A DNA stretch of 39,546 nucleotides from Seminavis robusta (Eukaryota > Bacillariophyta > Bacillariophyceae > Naviculales > Naviculaceae), in contig CAICTM010001029.1 of assembly GCA_903772945.1 (NCBI GenBank), positions 1 through 39,546 of the forward strand. The letters run 5' to 3'. This document shows, piece after piece, positions 21,230-30,180 of this stretch (positions are counted from its first letter, which is position 1; the number at the start of each line of letters is the position of its first letter). The position numbers were made by a program, and so were the translations under genes. The notes below the pieces were generated by a model. It did no database searches. It saw only the letters and a program-made list of their open reading frames with translations, and was not told where the DNA came from.

Positions 21230-23526
21230 TCAGTGTCTTCGCTTTTGCTTCCTTGCTCCCCCCGCAAGGCCTTGTGAATTGAGACCAACTTCGGCCAAGA
21301 CATCTCCCATCGGGTGCATCCGCTTCCGTTTCCCCCCTTTCTTGGAGATGGCGGCTGAATTGGCCGTCTTCTCTCGAGAAGAAGCGGAAGTGGTTGTCTC
21401 ATTACGAACTAGTCTTTTGCGTTTGTTCTTTGAAGAGTTGTCGTCTTTACTTCCCGCGTTGCTGACTGGATCGCTTTCATTCCGTTCCGCTCTCAGAGGA
21501 GGGGCAACAAGAGCCGTCCTGTTGCTCCAGACGAACCCAATCTTGTCGAGCTTTTGTTTGCGGTCCCCACGCAAAGTGCCTGCCTTTTCAAGTTCACGTT
21601 GCCTTGAAGCCCACTTGTTCAGTGTCTTGCCTTCCGGTGTTGACAGAGCAACCACCAGCGTGCCATGTTTCTGTTTGTACTCCACAAGCTTTTGCAGAGA
21701 TTCCTCCCACGCTCGCTCCTTCCTTTCCTTGTCAGTCTCCCAAACAAAGTTTAGGTCGTTCAACTTGGCTTCCTTTTCCTCCGAGAGCTGTCCCTCAGCT
21801 CTCTTCTTTCGTAGGGAAGATATCCAACTTCCCAAGTCCTTGTGGTAGGACGGAACCTTGGAGTGCTTGTGCCGATTGAAGTATTCTACCAACTTCGCGT
21901 ACTTTTTGTTCCAGCTTTCGGTGCTGACCCAAATAAAGCCGAGGTTGTCGAGTAGCTTCTTTCTGTCCTCTTTGAGCTCTCCTGACCTGGACCCACGCAC
22001 CAACCTTCGATGCCATGTAACCCAAGTGGCCAGCTCCTTGTCGGGCTCGTATTCCATTGGCACGTCGCAATCGCCATGACGGTCCTTGTATTCGACGAGC
22101 CGAGAGTACATTGTGGACCACTTGTCTTCCAGGGCGTTCCAAACAAAGCCTAGTTTGTCGAGCTTATTGATGCGGTCTGGAGTGAGAATGCCCTTGATCT
22201 TGCAATTGGGGCCCTTTCTTAAACATCGCTGACGTAGAACCCATTTTCCAAGATGGCGGTTGGAGGAAGGGACCAGACAATGACCATGTTGACGATGAAA
22301 CGAAACCAGCTCCTCGTACTTGGTCTGCCACAGCTCTTCGGATAAATCTTTGGCGAACCCCAACAACTCAAGTTGCTCTGCTCGCTTCTTGTCCATTGTT
22401 CCAGCAGATAAAGTTGTCCTCTGCTGAAAGACCCACCTAGCCAACTCTCGGTCTGGGTTGTTTCTTCCACAGTGGGTATGACCATGTTTTTGTCGATAGG
22501 CGACAAGGCGATCAAACATTGAATCCCATTGGTGTTGCTTCAAGCTGGTTTCAGCATTGCAGTTGTTGAACCCCAACGACTCTAGACGCTCTGCTTGCCT
22601 CTCATCCATGGTTCCAGCAGATAGTGCCGTCTCTGCTGAAACACCCAATTCGCCAACTCTCGGTCCGGGTCTCGTTTTCCACAGTGGGTATGACCATGTT
22701 TTTGTCGATAGGTGACAAGGCGATCAAACATTGCATCCCATTGGTGTTGCTTCAGGCTGGTTTCAGTAGTGCAGTGATCCGCCAAATCAAAGAAAAATCC
22801 AATGTCACCCAGTCTCTCCTTACGGTCTTCTCGTAGAGTGTCGCTGTGGTACTGATTCGTCTGTCGACGCACCCAACGCATCAATGTGCCATCTGGGTGA
22901 TCTGGCTGAACCATGGTATGACCATGAGCTTCCTTAAAGAGCTTCAATTCTTCAAACTGAACGTCCCAGTTGTCGTCGTTATCGGTATCTTCCGATCGTC
23001 TATTCGACCCAATCTTTTTGGGATCTCTGACCCACAAGAATCCAAAGTCTTCTAGACGTCTCTTCCGATCCTCTCGAATAAGACCTTGTCGATACTTGGT
23101 TTGTTGATTGCCTACCCATTGTCTCAGAGTCAGATCATCCCCAAAGAATCCTGGCTCTGCCATGGAAACGCCTATTCGCTCGCCGCAGTATTGCTTGAGT
23201 CGATGAAACATTTCGTCCCACTGTTTGTCATGTTTGCTGTGATTGGTCTCCCAGTTGAATTGAACCGAATCCAGCTGATCTCGCTGCTTTTGTGTCAGCC
23301 TGTCCTTGGCATATCGTTGGTTACATACCCACTTGCCAAGGCGTGGCCAGCCAGAGGGAACATTGGTGTGCTTGTGCTTCTCGAAGAATTCCCGCAACTC
23401 TACAAAGGACTCGTCCCATGAAGGTTTTTTTGATGCAGCCTCTGAATCATTCGAATCTGCACTGGAGTCCCCTGGCGCCGCCTTAAGCTCATCTTCTTCG
23501 AGTCCAGTACTACATGTAGCATCCAT
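21230..23526 (-). CDS. Helicase-associated (HA) repeat protein, nine repeats, frameshifted in repeat 4
   Basis: The ATG at 23526 opens a frame to 22582 and a second frame continues to 21230; together they would give about 765 aa. I count nine helicase-associated domains (about 65-75 aa each), every one with a W...F..L..Y...HG core, a LGxWVxxQR-like block and a LxxLGFxW end. Examples are WDEMFHRLKQY, LRQWVGNQQTKYRQG and DRKRRLEDFGFLW. No helicase motor is present in the frame, so this is a stand-alone HA-repeat protein, a type frequent in diatoms and thought to bind nucleic acid. The C-terminus is Lys/Arg-rich (KNKRKRLVRN and KKGGKRKRMHP), consistent with nuclear localisation. Repeats 4 and 5 are nearly identical and come from a 213-nt tandem duplication. 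Repeat 4 lacks one base near 22630 compared with repeat 5, which breaks the frame. Whether that is real or an assembly error cannot be told here. Confidence 0.75.
22401..22826 (-). repeat. 213-nt tandem duplication within the HA-repeat gene
   Basis: The markers CCAGCAG (22401 and 22614) and ACAGTGGGTATGACCATG (22469 and 22681) recur 213 and 212 nt apart. The shift from 213 to 212 locates a single missing base between them, at about 22630 in the upstream copy. Both copies encode QHQWDxMFDRLVxYRQKHGH. Confidence 0.85.
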
Positions 23527-24094
23527 CGTTCAAAAATTTACTGTCAAGAGCGGCGAGTGAAAGACACAAAGATTCTGGACACCAACTAAGCTGCTGAAGC
23601 AATGAATCGAATCCTCAACTTGTCTTCAAGGCGAGAGAATTCAGAATCTGAGTGGTAGACTAGTAGTCTAGACCTAATGATCTAGACTAATCTCTTGTGC
23701 TTCCCTTCGTTGCTGGATAATGAAAGGTCTGGTGACTTTGGACCATCTCAAAAAAGGCGCGAACGAAAAAGTTTTGAAGTTTCAAAAATGAGGCCAGATT
23801 GTAAGCTCGCAAGGCTGTTAGAACATATGAACCTCTAGATACGGTACCGAAGGACGCACAGCAGTGACACTGCACCATTGCTAGTAGTCAAGTTTTCACA
23901 TACATTTCTTCGTGAGCCCTGGTAGTTTCCATCTTCAGAGGCGAGAGAGATAACAGTAAGTACTTGCACTTCTTGAATGAAGATACAGCGCACTAGCTAT
24001 TATGCATACCGGTACATACGGTACATGTAATGGAGGATTCTATTTTACAGTCAGTCAAAATTTGTGCTGCCAGGACACAACCTCATGGCCCTCC
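23527..24094. other. Intergenic spacer
   Basis: No gene is supported. Near 23650-23690 there are overlapping small palindromes (TAGACTAGTAGTCTA and GATCTAGAC). A spacer-type palindrome cluster TACCGGTACATACGGTACAT lies at 24007-24026. It includes the presumed promoter of the HA-repeat gene at its left end. Confidence 0.35.
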
Positions 24095-24754
24095 TCACCA
24101 TGCAAACAAGGAGGTTCGGACGGATTTGAGCTTTAAGGACTTGGTGCGGAGGAACCTGCTGCCCTTGCTTTGTTTCTTGAACGTTCTTGACACGCCAAAG
24201 CTCTTACTAGTATCTTGTTCCTTGTAGACTTTCTTTGCGTCTTTTTCATCTTGTTTTGCCAGTCGTCTGGCTCTGGCTTGGTCGTCCTCGGTATAAGTTC
24301 TTGCCAGTTGAGAGAGAGCCTCTTCCTTATGCTTCTGCTGATGCAGTAGACTCTGAGTAGTAAAGAATGAATCGAAGAAAGCTTCTCTGCGGTGGGTACC
24401 CTCGTAGGGCGCCGTCAACATTTGCTCGAGACCTCGAAGCAACTCGTAGTCAGGATTTTTGCCAACCTTCAGTTCTATAAGGGTGGATCGAATGGATAGC
24501 ATCACGTCACGGTACTCCTGTGCAGAGTAGAACATGGCATTGCATTCCAGCTCTGACAAAGTACCCGCCCGATTGGGGTAGCTTCTTGGGACGTCTGGGC
24601 TAAAGCGAACGCGACGCTCGTCAACGACGACATTACTGGTTTGATGGATTGGTTGAGTGCTTGTCATGGTTTTGTGTCCTTGTTTTGTGGGCTCTTGCTT
24701 TGTAGTTTCCTTCGGTGTTGCCTTTCGAGAAAAATATTTGTGAGCCAAGTCCAT
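24095..24754 (-). CDS. Small basic protein, member of a VRFS...AKQDE family (copy 1)
   Basis: Single exon, 219 aa, ATG at 24754. An N-terminal Lys/Thr-rich tail is followed by VRFSPD (residue 49 on). A helical segment holds CNAMFYSAQEYRDVMLSI, then LLRGLEQML, REAFFDSFFTTQSLL and, near residue 160-180, ARRLAKQDEKDAKKVYKE, ending in a basic tail (KGSRFLRTKSLKLKS). The same ordered motifs occur in the gene at 26380-27024, so the two are paralogues. I recall similar VRF...FYS/WYS...GLE proteins as common in diatoms, but I know no function. There is no signal peptide or membrane segment. The basic ends may favour nuclear localisation. Confidence 0.75.
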   Translation of the reverse strand: MDLAHKYFSRKATPKETTKQEPTKQGHKTMTSTQPIHQTSNVVVDERRVRFSPDVPRSYPNRAGTLSELECNAMFYSAQEYRDVMLSIRSTLIELKVGKNPDYELLRGLEQMLTAPYEGTHRREAFFDSFFTTQSLLHQQKHKEEALSQLARTYTEDDQARARRLAKQDEKDAKKVYKEQDTSKSFGVSRTFKKQSKGSRFLRTKSLKLKSVRTSLFAW

Positions 24755-26379
24755 ACTCCCTGCAAGACGGGGAGGGAGTACTAGCTAGTACGGAACGAGT
24801 GGATCTCTTCCTTCAACCGGACATCCTATGGCCCACCCCGAAGAACCGAGAGGATTCACTGGGTGTTTGCGTGTTTTAGTGTTTCAAGTTGATAGAGTTG
24901 CGAGTTGCGAGTTGCGAGGAATGGGCTCTTGGAGCACTTCCTTTGGTCAAACTGCACGTTTTGAGTTGATCTTCCATTTTGAGTCATGTTATTGATTGAA
25001 TTGAATCATTCCAGAAAGCTTCCAGGCACGCTACTAGTTAGTTTAGCTAGCTAGTAGTTTCTTCTTCTGTAATTATTCCATTTGCAGTCATGTTCCAAAA
25101 GAAAGAAAATAAATTGAGAGCTGACAATTGGGGAAATAGGCATTCCCGCAACTCCAATGTCTCACTGACATCTCATTCACGCCAGGGATCCCAAATTGCC
25201 AGACTACGGTACAGCTGCTGGTGCTGGCTCCGTTTGTTGCCCGCGACCTCTACCGTACGTCCGTACGTACTGGTGGCGAGCTAGTAGTACTGGTACCTGG
25301 TCATTTAGTTGGCACCATCTTCAAAATCAGACCGCGCAGTTCGATTTTGCATTGTTGAGTTCGCCTTCAACAAAATGCCTCCCTGGACTGGTTGGCACCT
25401 TCAGGAGATTGGTCATTATTATCATTGACTAAGACACTAAGACATACCCAAACAGTCAGCTCTCAGTGTCACACCTGCAGATGTGCAGATGATACAGTTA
25501 AGAGGGAAGATTCGCATTTGTCTCGTCTGCCTGAACTTGGGAGAGTCATATCATCAGAGTCACAGAGCTGTCACATGGCACAGCAACCGGGGAAAGGAAA
25601 GATAGGTTTCGGCGCAGAGCTGCGAGGCGCCTTTTTGCAGGTTGCTCTCATCTACTTTCCACTTTCATATTTCCGTGCAAGCCCCAAAAGGACAAACTGG
25701 CAGCTTCAATACCATCTGTTGAGTGGTCCAGTCATCCAATCCACTGCATTGGGGCATCAGAATGGGACCTACAACCGAACACCAACTTCGGGTCCTGTGC
25801 CTGAATCAGATCTGTTCTCGTGATAGTGACAGCCGTGCTGGTGTGTTTGTAGTATCTTCGGTTGCAGTAAGGAGGATGCATTGCAAGAATAGTTGATCCT
25901 GAAGCCCCGAGAATTGCTGTCAAGCAACAAGCTACAACTGAGCCATGAAAGACGTGCAGATCTGGTATAGGGAGTCATAATTCCCCACCAAAACAGCAGA
26001 ATTGACATGTGTCTTGCTTGAAATACATGTAGTATGTAGGGGGCAGTTTGTCAACTGGCTGAGAAGAGGCTGTGCCAGTTGCCTTCAGCCGCACCTCAGG
26101 GCAGTCTTAGCATGCATGTTACTCAGTACTTTTTCTAGCCGTACTTTGAGCAGTGGCCTCACAGGGCGTACTCAGAAGGATCCGTCCCTAGCAACTGTCC
26201 ATCTTGAATCTAGCAACGTGAACGTTCTAAGCTTGACCTTTCCCAGCTAGTACCATGCATGATTTTAGTGTTTAATGTGTGCATTATCATGAATGTTTTT
26301 ACATGCATTATCAAAAGTAGAGTCATGTCTCTATCTATCTAGCAAGCTTTCGCTGATTCTTGTGGTTTGACTGTTTGAC
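24755..26379. other. 1.6-kb spacer between the two paralogues
   Basis: No gene is supported; the frames at 25090-25823 lack motifs and have low-quality composition. Visible are a 7-nt tandem (GAGTTGC x3, 24895-24915), CTAGCTAGTAC near 24781, TAGCTAGCTAGTAG near 25044, and overlapping palindromes TACCGTACGTCCGTACGTAC (25251-25270) with TGGTACC following. The region downstream (26240-26370) is AT-rich. Confidence 0.4.
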
Positions 26380-27024
26380 TTAGGCAGCTAGAGCCCTGTG
26401 GCCATGACCCAAACTTCGCGTGGATAATGGTCGGAATCCTCGCACCAAGGTTCGCAACAACGATTTTCTCTTGGCTTTGCTACCGTCCTCCCATTTGATA
26501 TTGTCTTCCTTGTATACTTTTCGTGCGGCGGATTCGTCTTGTTTGGCCAACTTGACTGCCTCCTTGACATCTGATTTGCTTCTTGAAGACAAGTAGTCCG
26601 AGAGACACACGTCTAGCTCAACGACTCCGCGTTGCTTGAGCTTGCCTTGTAGTATCCAGAAATCGGCAAAGAAGTTCTCTCTTTGCTCGGCATACCTTCG
26701 CGTCACGACTATTCGTTCCAAACCACGCATACAAATACCATATTTCTTGATATCCTTGCGATCGGCCATGAGTGCGAACTGACACTCGTCTTTCATGCGG
26801 AGCAAATCTTGTTGATTGTAGTACAACGAGCCTCGTTCTTTTTCCGTGACAAAATCATTATTCTCCCCGTCTCGAGTCTGATGATGAACCACTGGTTGTT
26901 CTTCTGAAAACCGAACGGAGCGGTCCTTACTGCTGTTGCTGAGGCTTGATGGGGTGCGGACCGTCATGGTGGATGTGCTGGTGTTGGAGTTTTTGTGTGA
27001 TGATCCTCTTTGGATACCTCTCAT
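26380..27024 (-). CDS. Small basic protein, VRFS...AKQDE family (copy 2)
   Basis: Single exon, 214 aa, ATG at 27024. It shares the order of motifs with the gene at 24095-24754: SVRFSEE (residue 36 on), SLYYNQQDLLRM, MRGLERIV, RENFFADFWILQGKL, AVKLAKQDESAARKVYKE, and a basic C-terminus. Outside these blocks identity is low, so the duplication is old. Same strand, 1.6 kb apart. The linker is Ser/Thr/Asn-rich. Function unknown; the conserved helix around LAKQDE suggests a structural or binding role rather than enzymatic, by inference. Confidence 0.75.
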   Translation of the reverse strand: MRGIQRGSSHKNSNTSTSTMTVRTPSSLSNSSKDRSVRFSEEQPVVHHQTRDGENNDFVTEKERGSLYYNQQDLLRMKDECQFALMADRKDIKKYGICMRGLERIVVTRRYAEQRENFFADFWILQGKLKQRGVVELDVCLSDYLSSRSKSDVKEAVKLAKQDESAARKVYKEDNIKWEDGSKAKRKSLLRTLVRGFRPLSTRSLGHGHRALAA

Positions 27025-27933
27025 GATATTATCTTGGAAGTAGTTCTCGTGGCGCTGGTTGCGGCTTTCTCTCTGCTTCGCTTTTGGATTGGATTGTGAG
27101 GGAGCCGTCGATGATCTGTAGCTTGGATATGAAAGTGGGCTTGACCAGTTCTATCTTGCTATCTTCTATCTGCATTGCTGCTGGGGCTGGAGAAGGGAAA
27201 CTGTGCTCTGTCATCCCCCTCACAGAAGGGCATCGCAGAAGCAGCTGCAGCAGCGCTGCTGGGTAGCGATCGCGCGTTGCACGTGAACCCATCACTACTC
27301 TCCGTAGCAGTGTCTTAGATCCTTGTTTCTGGCTATAACTAGTGAGATCTACTTGGAAGGATCTTGGAAGTACCAGGCTGTACCAGCAACTAATTCGGGG
27401 CAACAACGATAAATGAAATATGGTGAAAGGTCACCAAAACGGACTAACAGGCCTAGGTAGAAGCTGTTATTTAAAATTGAGAATTATCACTTTCATTTAT
27501 CGTAAGCTGGCAAGCTCTCGGTGTTAACAGGCAATTAAAGCTTGGGCGTAGTGCTTCAACAGAGTGATAAATGTGGGCACATGTCCTATCGAAAAACTCG
27601 TGACTCTTAAGTGGGTTAGGTACCGTCACGGCTCAAAACTGCCCACAAGGCCACACTGATGTACCGTACTGCCGTTCTGTATGAAAGATACGGTAAACTG
27701 TAAACAGTAAACAGAGGTAATGAACCTTCTCTCCAAAACTCCAAAACCTGAATGTAAGAAACTCCAAATAAGAAGGCGAGTACTCAGATTTTAGAAATAG
27801 ATAAGAATTTCTTGATACTGATACACTGTACCACAGACTTGTAAGAAAACTTCCCAGTATTGAGACCTCAAATCACAAGAAATACTGCCAGTCTGACACC
27901 ATGAAAATGCTCCAAACTTGGGCCTAGATCTGC
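27025..27933. other. Spacer
   Basis: No gene is supported. The frame at 27029-27406 (minus) shows no motif and is likely chance, though it overlaps the promoter side of the small-protein gene. 27420-27900 is AT-rich with TACGGTAAACTGTAAACAGTAAACAG-like short direct repeats near 27690. Confidence 0.35.
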
Positions 27934-27938
27934 AAAAA
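27934..27938 (-). terminator. T5 run, possible Pol III terminator
   Basis: On the minus strand TTTTT follows the tRNA-Asn-like element by about 10 nt. No earlier T-run was found after the tRNA-Cys, so one transcript could span both. Inferred only from position. Confidence 0.35.
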
Positions 27939-27948
27939 GTCCCAGATA

Positions 27949-28017
27949 TGAATGGGCAGGGTTGGAACCATCCTTCAGGTTAACGGCCCGATGCTCAGCC
28001 AATTGAGCTACCGTACC
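27949..28017 (-). tRNA. tRNA-Asn(GTT)-like element, degenerate
   Basis: The minus strand carries a clear D-arm (GCTC...GAGC) and a 5-bp anticodon stem around CCGTTAA (anticodon GTT, plus-strand 27982-27984). The invariant U33 is C. The T-loop TTCCAAC is recognisable, but its stem pairs poorly. The 5' acceptor GGTACGG has no matching 3' strand. It overlaps a GTACCGTACC spacer motif. I read it as a tRNA pseudogene or tRNA-derived element, lying 110 nt downstream of the tRNA-Cys on the same strand. Confidence 0.4.
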
Positions 28018-28129
28018 GTACCAGGGCCAAGACTGGGAATCGAACTCAGATCGCCACATTCCAAATGAGGCATACTACTATTGTAATATCTCGGCAAGAA
28101 GGAGCTGCTTGGATTGACACAAGCTGTGA

Positions 28130-28200
28130 GATGCAGGGTGGAATTGAACCACCGGTCTTCTGATCTGCAGGCAGATGCTTTGCCACTTAGCTACTGCATC
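28130..28200 (-). tRNA. tRNA-Cys (anticodon GCA)
   Basis: 71 nt on the minus strand. Acceptor GATGCAG pairs perfectly with CTGCATC, and the following base is T, the usual discriminator for tRNA-Cys. D-arm has GCT/AGC with a GG in the loop. The anticodon loop CTGCAGA (anticodon at plus 28166-28168) is the eukaryotic tRNA-Cys loop. The T-arm GGTGG-TTCAATT-CCACC is perfect. The anticodon stem TCTGC/TCAGA has one mismatch (C31-U39) at the loop side. No intron. Functional status is likely but the mismatch leaves some doubt. Confidence 0.85.
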
Positions 28201-28502
28201 ATGCTCCTTTCCTCTTGTTTGTTTGCTTGGAAGTGTCGGCCCTATAAAAGTCCAGTTCCGTGGAGGTCTTCGTTATTGAGAGGATGGAAGGATTCGATTC
28301 AGACCCGCATTGCGAGCCACGTCTCATTTGTTTAGCGCTAACTCTATTCAACTCCCCCTTTCTATCTCAACCAACCCCTAGCGATAAGATTGCTCGTATA
28401 TCAATGTTTAGGCGAAGTCACAGCTAGTAGCAAGACACAAGCTTCTACATACTGGTACATGACACACCATTCCGTCAAGGTTGTAATGATGCTACTAGCA
28501 CT
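28201..28502. other. Short spacer
   Basis: Between the tRNA-Cys 5' side and the 3' end of the carbonic anhydrase gene. Nothing recognised beyond the presumed tRNA upstream region. Confidence 0.3.
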
Positions 28503-29796
28503 TTATGACCCATCTGTTTTCTTGATTCCTAAAAACTCCCACACGGCATCTAGTCCATCTGCAGGGGAAGACGACTTGTCGATGCCCTCCAGAGAAGGTG
28601 CATCTTCTTCTTCCGTGGAGCTCTTGGCATCCAGCAACAACTCTGCTTCCTTGATGTAGTCTGGTGGATTGTAAAGTTCGTAGATATCCTTGAGATCTCC
28701 CAGGTATTCCGAAAAGTCCACATTTAAATTCTGCAGGTATCCAGTCTGCAAAAGAAAAAGGATTGAATGATATCCATGTGTGACTTTGTGAGACACAGAT
28801 TCCAGATAAGCATAATGTGTTTTTATTTGCAACCCATGACCAGTCGCCAAATTGATCGAGGAGCTTACCATTGGATCATAGACCAGAGCATGAATGCGTG
28901 GCGCCGGAAAGTTGCATTCCGGATCCAAAAATGTGTCTATCCGTGTCTTTTGAATGACTTCTGTCTTGAACAAATTGACGCATTGTTCGATCACATTGAG
29001 TTCTACGAATCTTCGATGTCGTTTCTCGGGATCCTCAATTCCATTGAGTTCTTCTTTGTGCGTCCGATACACATCTTTAATGTTGCGTAACCACAGGGAC
29101 AGTGGTGCCCCGACATTGGCCTTGTTCATGGCCGCGCGGATCCCGCCACAATCGTAATGGCCACAAACGATAATGTGCTTGACACCCAACGTGGTGACGG
29201 CAAATTGCAGGGCGGATAAAAGATTGACGTCGGTACTGACAACCATGTTGGCGACATTTCGAACGACAAAGATGGATCCTGGCTTTTCACCACACAATTC
29301 ATTGGAGGGAACACGAGCATCGGCACAACCAATCCACATATACTAATAAAGTATGTGTTTTTGGAATGGAAGAGAGGAAACGAGATATCATTAGTCAGTT
29401 TGTCCGTATTGACGTGATGTGATCCAATAAGAACGATTCAATCAGTATGATAAATAGTATTTGTAGGTACCAGTATGTACGCACCTTGGGTTCATGCTTG
29501 CTACCCAGTCCATCAAAGAATTCCTGACCAATGGCTTCGACGAATTTCTTGTTTTGTTCTAGAATATTGTTGATATCTCGATTCTTCATGGCATATTCCG
29601 ATCCATCATTGTACTCGGGCATTTCAAAGAACAGCCGGCTGCTGCTAGCAAGATACCGGTAGGCTGAGATTGGATGGTTCCATTGCGGAACTTTCGGAAC
29701 AAAGGCACAGCTAACAGCAATAAACGGCAGTAACAGAAGCAGCAGCTTCACGAAACCTCCTGCGGTCACGCATGGCTTCTTTGCCAGCAGTATCAT
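28503..29796 (-). CDS. Plastid-targeted beta-carbonic anhydrase
   Basis: Three exons: 29796-29485, 29342-28869 and 28745-28503, giving about 342 aa. Introns are 142 nt (29484-29343, GTGCGT...TTAG) and 123 nt (28868-28746, GTAAGC...TTGCAG), both phase 0. The enzyme interconverts CO2 and bicarbonate. Exon 2 carries the beta-class zinc site: CADAR (Cys110, Asp112-Arg114 dyad) and GHYDCGG (His166, Cys169). The N-terminus has a signal peptide (VKLLLLLLPFIAVSC) followed directly by AFVPK, matching the ASAFAP-type cleavage motif with Phe at +1 that directs diatom proteins through the ER into the plastid. By analogy with the pyrenoidal beta-carbonic anhydrases of other diatoms, a part in the carbon-concentrating mechanism is likely. 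The second intron has no stop and is a multiple of three, so its retention would add 41 residues without shifting frame. Confidence 0.92.
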
Positions 29797-30180
29797 CTCT
29801 TTTGTGCTTGCTGATGAGATGCCACTACGATCTTTGCCAAGAGTGTATCTTTGAGCCGTTGTGGATTTGACATCAGCCGGAGGTAAGCCGTCAAGGCTAT
29901 GAATCTTTTATCTTCCGGAACATGTTTTGGGACCAGTGTAAAAATGGATGAGTCATTGGAGGGATCGGTGACACCATTGTTCTGCTGGGGAAGCCCTCAA
30001 GAATACGAATGACAACGTGGTTAGGTCGCAAGAGCATCATTGGTCAAGCAAAGAAGAATCTTTCGGAAAAGCGAAGAGGTATTGTCATACATGTACATGT
30101 AACTCTTGGTTTTGATTGCTGATGAAATGGCAGACATGCTAGCTACGGTAGCCTGGCATAGTACCACAAACACAAAAAGA
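29797..30180. other. Shared promoter region of divergent carbonic anhydrase and ABC1K genes
   Basis: About 385 bp separate the two start codons. It includes TACATGTACATGTA (30090-30101), a palindromic run, just 5' of the ABC1K reading frame. No gene is seen. A bidirectional promoter is plausible but unproven. Confidence 0.4.

Noticed and set aside
27029..27406. 125-codon minus-strand frame upstream of the small-protein gene
   Set aside because: No motif, irregular composition and overlap with the likely promoter; not supported.
27868..28059. Minus-strand frame containing AQLAEHRAVNLKDGSNP
   Set aside because: This is the well-known false translation of a tRNA gene; the region is the tRNA-Asn-like element.
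28114..28335. Plus-strand frame containing RVELNHRSSDLQADALPLSY
   Set aside because: Antisense reading of the tRNA-Cys gene, not a protein.
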